Of a stretch of 9,618 nucleotides of DNA, positions 7,048 through 9,618 are shown piece after piece; positions within the stretch are counted from its first letter, which is position 1; every line of letters starts with the position of its first letter. The translations under genes and the position numbers were made by a program. Location: NCBI GenBank assembly GCA_036403035.1, contig DASWRT010000112.1:1-9618 (forward strand). The letters run 5' to 3'. The notes under the pieces are model-generated. The model did no database searches. It had not been told where the DNA came from and saw nothing but the letters and a program-made list of their open reading frames with translations. This DNA is from DASWRT01 sp036403035 (GTDB taxonomy: Bacteria > Pseudomonadota > Alphaproteobacteria > ATCC43930 > CGMCC-115725).

Positions 7048-7229
7048 CGGCCGGCCGGTCTCCGCCCGGTCTGTGCCCCGCCGGTCTGTGCCCCGGTCTG
7101 TGCATCGTCGCGGGAACCGCTTGTTTCGGTCGGTCGGCGCATCGCTCTCCGCAACGTTCATTGCAGCTACGGTAGATCGGGAACAGGCGAACTTGCCGCG
7201 GGGTTCCTCCGGGACCGCGGGCTGAATCC
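7048..7229. other. Non-coding leader of the glycosyltransferase operon
   Basis: This 182-base gap lies between the lipoprotein stop and the glycosyltransferase start, both on the minus strand. It holds the short tandem repeat at 7066-7103. I found no convincing -35/-10 pair and no hairpin with a T-tract, so I cannot say whether the operon has its own promoter here or is read from the lipoprotein gene. Confidence 0.5.
7066..7103. repeat. Short tandem repeat, unit CCGGTCTGTGCCCC
   Basis: Three head-to-tail copies: 7066-7079, 7081-7094 and a shorter third copy, CCGGTCTGTGC, at 7093-7103. Spacing is 15 then 12 bases, so the period is irregular. The repeat sits 19 bases or more upstream of the glycosyltransferase start, in the leader of the operon. 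It may be a slippage product or a repeated protein-binding site. Confidence 0.7.
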
Positions 7230-7613
7230 TCAGTCCCGGTCGCCTTGCGGTTCCTGCCGGAAACCCTTGGCGATCAGGCAGTCGCGCAGCAGCACCTGCT
7301 GCCGCATCGTGAGCCGGCTCTGCGCTGCATCGCGCTCCAGCCGGCGCTGCGCGTCGTCGCGCCCGAACGCGTCGAAGCCGTAGCGCGGCTGGACGTCCGG
7401 AATCGCCTGCATCGGGGATCCCGACGGGATCGAGCCGGGATCGAAGCCGAGCCCGGCGAATTCGGCGCGGATGCGGCGCGAGGCGTCGTCCTGGCAGGCT
7501 TCGTAGTCGTGTCGGTTGGCCGCGAAGTCGGCTTCGGGGCGCACCCATTCCATGCCCGGCCCGCACGCCGCGAGTGCGAGGAGGGGCGACAGGGCAAGGA
7601 AGAGGAAGCGCAT
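7230..7613 (-). CDS. Small predicted lipoprotein of unknown function
   Basis: A 127-residue protein with an N-terminal signal sequence (MRFLFLALSPLLALAACG) ending in a lipobox, LAAC, with the modified Cys at 17. It is therefore expected to be lipidated and anchored in the inner or outer membrane facing the periplasm. The mature part is hydrophilic, with two further cysteines at 40 (YEACQDD) and 112 (LRDCLIAKGF), which could form a disulphide. Small alphaproteobacterial lipoproteins with a C-terminal C-x3-KG pattern are common, but no function is known to me. ATG at 7613 is chosen because it places the signal sequence at the N-terminus. Upstream in-frame starts (GTG 7646, ATG 7631) would bury it. 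It shares the strand of the sugar operon, with a 182-base gap, so co-transcription is possible but unproven. Confidence 0.82.
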   Translation of the reverse strand: MRFLFLALSPLLALAACGPGMEWVRPEADFAANRHDYEACQDDASRRIRAEFAGLGFDPGSIPSGSPMQAIPDVQPRYGFDAFGRDDAQRRLERDAAQSRLTMRQQVLLRDCLIAKGFRQEPQGDRD

Positions 7614-7741
7614 GACCGGTCGGTGCTGCATCTCTTGAACGAACACGGCGCGGCGCGGACCGCTCCGCTCCGTTCGGCGGTGCCGTTTCGCGTCCGCCGT
7701 CGTTGCTCCCTGTGACGGGCATCGGACGAAGAGAGGCGCAG
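7614..7741. promoter_or_regulatory. Divergent intergenic region, presumed promoters for both flanking genes
   Basis: This 128-base stretch separates the divergently read lipoprotein and HAD phosphatase genes, so it should hold a promoter for each. No confident -35/-10 pair was seen. It contains a small palindrome GACCGGTC at 7614-7621 directly upstream of the lipoprotein start. The assignment rests on gene layout only. Confidence 0.4.
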
Positions 7742-8431
7742 GTGGTGGAGAAGAAGCGGGCGGTGATCTTCGACATGGACGGAACGCTGATCGACTCGGT
7801 CGACCAGCATGCGCGATCGTGGCAGGAGACGTTCCGGCATTTCGGGATCGACGTCCCGTTCGAGGCGGTGCGCGGCCAGATCGGCAAGGGCGGCGACCAG
7901 CTCATGCCGGTCTTCGTCGACCGCGACACGCTGGAGCGGCGCGGCAAGGAGATCGAGAGCTTCCGCATGGATCTCTTCAAGCGGAAGTACCTGCCGACGG
8001 TGAAGCCGTTCCCCGGCGTCCGCGACCTGTTCGAGCGGCTGAAGGCGGACGGCATCGCGATCGCGCTGGCGTCGTCGGCGAAACCGGAAGAGCTTCAGAC
8101 CTACAAGGAGATCGTCGGCATCGCCGACCTGCTCGACACCGAGACCTCTTCGGGCGATGCCAAGAAATCGAAGCCACACCCGGACATTTTCCAGGCGGCG
8201 CTCGACCGGCTGCCCGGCATCGACCGGAACGACATCGTCGTGGTCGGCGACTCCCCCTACGACGCCGAAGCCGCCGGCAAGATCGGGCTCAAGACGGTCG
8301 GCGTCCTCTGCGGCGGCTTCCCCGAGGCCGAGCTGCGCCGCGCCGGCTGCATCGAGATCTACCGCGACCCGGAGGATCTGTTGCGGCGCTACGCGGACTC
8401 GCCGCTCGCGGCACCGGCGTCGGTGGGGTAG
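7742..8431 (+). CDS. HAD-superfamily phosphatase (beta-phosphoglucomutase/phosphoglycolate phosphatase-like)
   Basis: A 229-residue cytoplasmic haloacid dehalogenase-type hydrolase with all four motifs. Motif I is IFDMDGTLIDS with nucleophile D11 and acid/base D13. Motif II is the Ser in ALASSA (around 111). Motif III is the Lys in KSKPHPD (K144). Motif IV is VVGDSPYDAEA with D170 and D174. The helical cap lies between motifs I and II, as in subfamily IA enzymes. These proteins dephosphorylate small phosphorylated metabolites or isomerise sugar phosphates, and the substrate is not readable here. The start is GTG at 7742 with GAGAGG five bases upstream. GTG at 7745 is an equally plausible start. 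It is divergent from the lipoprotein gene, with 128 bases between the starts, so it is not part of the sugar operon, although a sugar-phosphate substrate would fit. Confidence 0.9.
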   Translation: MVEKKRAVIFDMDGTLIDSVDQHARSWQETFRHFGIDVPFEAVRGQIGKGGDQLMPVFVDRDTLERRGKEIESFRMDLFKRKYLPTVKPFPGVRDLFERLKADGIAIALASSAKPEELQTYKEIVGIADLLDTETSSGDAKKSKPHPDIFQAALDRLPGIDRNDIVVVGDSPYDAEAAGKIGLKTVGVLCGGFPEAELRRAGCIEIYRDPEDLLRRYADSPLAAPASVG

Positions 8432-8490
8432 GGCATATTATCGGCGGTTGCAGCGGCTGCGTGCGGACAACCCGGACAGCGGTGGACGCA

Positions 8491-8527
8491 ACCGGCGGTT
8501 AGTCGCATAACCGGTGGTCAGGATTTT
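8491..8527 (+). terminator. Possible terminator hairpin after the HAD phosphatase gene
   Basis: ACCGGCGGTT (8491-8500) can pair with AACCGGTGGT (8509-8518) over ten positions with one mismatch and one G-T pair, leaving an eight-base loop. Four T residues follow at 8524-8527. It sits about 60 bases after the stop. The T-tract is short and offset by five bases, so this is only a weak candidate. Confidence 0.3.
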
Positions 8528-8706
8528 CGGCGCTTTTAGGCTGGCTTGACGCCCGCGGCGAGGCCGATGGAGGTCGTGGAGCCGGTCCTTGCAACGTCGG
8601 ATCGCACCGTCAGCCTCCGCAGGCCGGTCGGCCGCAGGGTCTGTTTCGGTGACGTACTGCTCGATCGACCTCTCTGATTCTTACCCGCCGCCACGCTCAT
8701 CGTGTT

Positions 8707-8726
8707 ACATAGGGCGTACCCTATGT
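8707..8726. promoter_or_regulatory. Palindrome upstream of the response regulator, probable operator
   Basis: Perfect 8-bp inverted repeat, ACATAGGG and CCCTATGT, around a CGTA centre. The symmetry extends to 11 bases per arm with one mismatch (GTTACATAGGG against GTGACATAGGG). The site ends 15 bases before the start codon at 8742. A 20-base dyad at this place is typical of a dimeric regulator's binding site. I cannot assign it to a known regulator. Confidence 0.55.
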
Positions 8727-8741
8727 CACGCTACGGGCGGG

Positions 8742-9113
8742 ATGCTTCATTCGCTGAAAACGATCCTGTTGGTCGAGGACGATGAAGGGGCCGCCTACGA
8801 TGCGGCCCGGACGCTAACGGCGGCCGGCTACACTGTCACGATCGCGCCGGACTACCGGGAGGCGCTGCGCGTGCTCGAGAGCACGGACATCGTGCATCTT
8901 CTCCTCACCGACATCCGCTTGCCCGGCATACACGGCTTTGCGCTGGGGCGCATGGCTCGCAATCGCCGCCGCGCCCTGAAGATCCTGTACGTAACCGCGT
9001 TTCCCGATCTTCCCCAGCACGAAATCGACACCGCCCTGGGAAAGATCCTCTACAAGCCCATCGCACCCGACGCGCTCGTCGCCGAGGTGAAGGCGGCTCT
9101 CGACAACGGCTGA
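8742..9113 (+). CDS. Single-domain response regulator (receiver only)
   Basis: A 123-residue protein consisting only of a receiver (CheY-like) domain. The phosphorylation site residues are all present: acidic pocket D13 and D14 in LLVEDDE, phosphoacceptor D57 in LLLTDIRLPG, switch Thr T85 in LYVTAF, and the conserved Lys K105 followed by Pro in YKPI. There is no output domain, so it must act by protein contact or as a phosphate carrier or sink, as CheY- or DivK-type proteins do. ATG at 8742 is chosen because the receiver fold begins a few residues later. The upstream in-frame extension is low complexity and would contain the palindrome. The ribosome binding site is poor (GGGCGGG directly before the ATG). 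The next gene, 166 bases downstream on the same strand, encodes a MASE4-type membrane sensor that may be its partner kinase. Confidence 0.9.
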   Translation: MLHSLKTILLVEDDEGAAYDAARTLTAAGYTVTIAPDYREALRVLESTDIVHLLLTDIRLPGIHGFALGRMARNRRRALKILYVTAFPDLPQHEIDTALGKILYKPIAPDALVAEVKAALDNG

Positions 9114-9124
9114 TGCACTGCCGC

Positions 9125-9166
9125 CGGGGCTTCCCCGAACAGGGGCGATCGAGACGAGGTCGCCCC
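9125..9166 (+). terminator. Two adjacent GC-rich hairpins after the response regulator
   Basis: The first hairpin is CGGGG-CTT-CCCCG (9125-9137). The second pairs GGGGCGA (9142-9148) with TCGCCCC (9160-9166) around an 11-base loop. They begin 12 bases after the regulator's stop. Neither is followed by a T-tract, so they could weaken read-through or stabilise the 3' end rather than terminate alone. Confidence 0.35.
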
Positions 9167-9279
9167 AGCCAACCCGCCCCTCGTGATCCCCTTCCGGCCC
9201 GTGACCTGTCCGAGGCGGCAAGCCAAAGTCCGCGGGCCGCTGAGCTGAATCGTGGGTGGTGACCTTGGCTGGAGTCAGC

Positions 9280-9618
9280 ATGGAGACTTACGCCGGCGAA
9301 CGATGCCGTGCCTTTCTCTCGACCGCTCCTGCGGGACGTGGCGAGAAGCGCCTCGCGCTTGCTGTCGTGCTCGTCTCGGTCATCGTCTTCGCGATGGCGG
9401 CGCCCTTTGCCCGGTCGCCGCTGGCGCCGGTGCCCGCGTTCATCCCGGCCTACGAAGCGGCGCTGGCGATCAATGACCTGATCACCGCCGTCCTGCTGTT
9501 CGGGCAGTTCGCGCAGCTACGATCGCGGGCGCTTCTGGCGCTCGCCGCCGGATACCTGTTCGACGCGGCCCTCATCGTGCCGCACGCCTTGACGTTCCCC
9601 GGCGTCTTTTCGCCTGGC
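9280..9618 (+). CDS. MASE4-type membrane sensor protein, N-terminal part (histidine kinase or diguanylate cyclase), cut by window end
   Basis: 113 codons are visible and the frame is open to the window edge. After about 23 hydrophilic residues comes a membrane segment (LALAVVLVSVIVFAMAAPFA), then PLAPVPAFIPAYEAALAINDLITAVLLFGQF, the second hydrophobic region, and LRSRALLALAAGYLFDAALIVPHALTFPGVF. The ordered motifs APFA, PV-x-AFIP-x-Y, NDLITA, LLFGQF, LAAGYLF and HALTFPG match the MASE4 integral-membrane sensory domain. That domain is usually followed by histidine kinase or GGDEF modules, but the output domain lies outside the window. The start is ATG at 9280 with GGAG five bases upstream. The stand-alone receiver just upstream makes a histidine kinase the more likely output, by inference. 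Confidence 0.78.
   Translation, partial: METYAGERCRAFLSTAPAGRGEKRLALAVVLVSVIVFAMAAPFARSPLAPVPAFIPAYEAALAINDLITAVLLFGQFAQLRSRALLALAAGYLFDAALIVPHALTFPGVFSPG

Larger units (their letters stand above)
8432..8741. other. 310-base stretch without a recognisable gene
   Basis: This gap between the HAD phosphatase and the response regulator holds a possible terminator (8491-8527) and a strong palindrome (8707-8726). The part from 8589 is open in the regulator's frame, but the encoded sequence is low-complexity Ser/Ala/Arg and lacks homology to receiver proteins. I see no convincing gene and no clear sigma-70 promoter in the rest. Confidence 0.55.

Noticed and set aside
7066..7103. CRISPR-like repeats
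   Set aside because: The units are 11-14 bases with almost no spacer and an irregular period.
7181..7192. Two GTTC half-sites (minus strand) like the alphaproteobacterial LexA box
   Set aside because: The half-sites are separated by four bases, whereas the alphaproteobacterial SOS box needs seven.
5893..8055. N-terminal extension of the CgeB-like glycosyltransferase to 8055
   Set aside because: The extension runs through the lipoprotein gene and the phosphatase antisense and shows no domain. The fold starts at MKFAIFG, coded from 7047.
8546..8574. TTGACG as a -35 box in the gap before the response regulator
   Set aside because: At 16-18 bases spacing there is no acceptable -10 hexamer (GC-rich sequence only).

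Overview
The window is GC-rich (visually well over 65% G+C) with dense, overlapping genes. It most likely comes from an alphaproteobacterial chromosome, possibly Hyphomicrobiales (Rhizobiales). Supports for that are codon use, the style of the proteins, a MASE4-type membrane sensor next to a stand-alone receiver protein, and a GC-rich palindromic repeat of a kind common in this class. No rRNA, tRNA, CRISPR array, transposase or phage gene was seen.

Region 1 (1-7047, minus strand) is one compact gene run read right to left: a CgeB-like glycosyltransferase, a sugar-nucleotide nucleotidyltransferase, a SAM-dependent methyltransferase with a CmoB-like fold, a glycoside-hydrolase-like TIM-barrel protein, a PIG-L deacetylase fused in frame to a GT4 glycosyltransferase, a CelD/BcsL-type (GNAT-like) acyltransferase, and the beginning of a further gene cut by the window edge. 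Junctions range from a 26-base overlap to a 24-base gap, so this is almost certainly one operon. The enzymes could activate a sugar, transfer two sugars, deacetylate an N-acetyl sugar, acylate the freed amine and methylate. That suggests an N-modified glycan, glycolipid or small glycoside. The product cannot be read from the sequence.

Two structural oddities sit in this operon. The glycoside-hydrolase-like protein has its catalytic half (WNEPN, then TEVG) before the segment that looks like strands 1-3 of the barrel, as expected for a circular permutation. A REPIN-like element (two inverted GC-rich palindromes, 122 bp) lies between the deacetylase and GT4 domains without breaking the reading frame.

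Region 2 (7230-8431) holds a small lipoprotein gene (minus), which could precede the operon on the same transcript, and a divergent HAD-family phosphatase gene (plus). Region 3 (8432-9618, plus) holds a 310-base non-coding stretch with a possible terminator and a near-perfect palindrome, a single-domain response regulator, a short gap with two hairpins, and the start of a MASE4-type membrane sensor protein cut by the window end. The regulator and the sensor may form a signalling pair.
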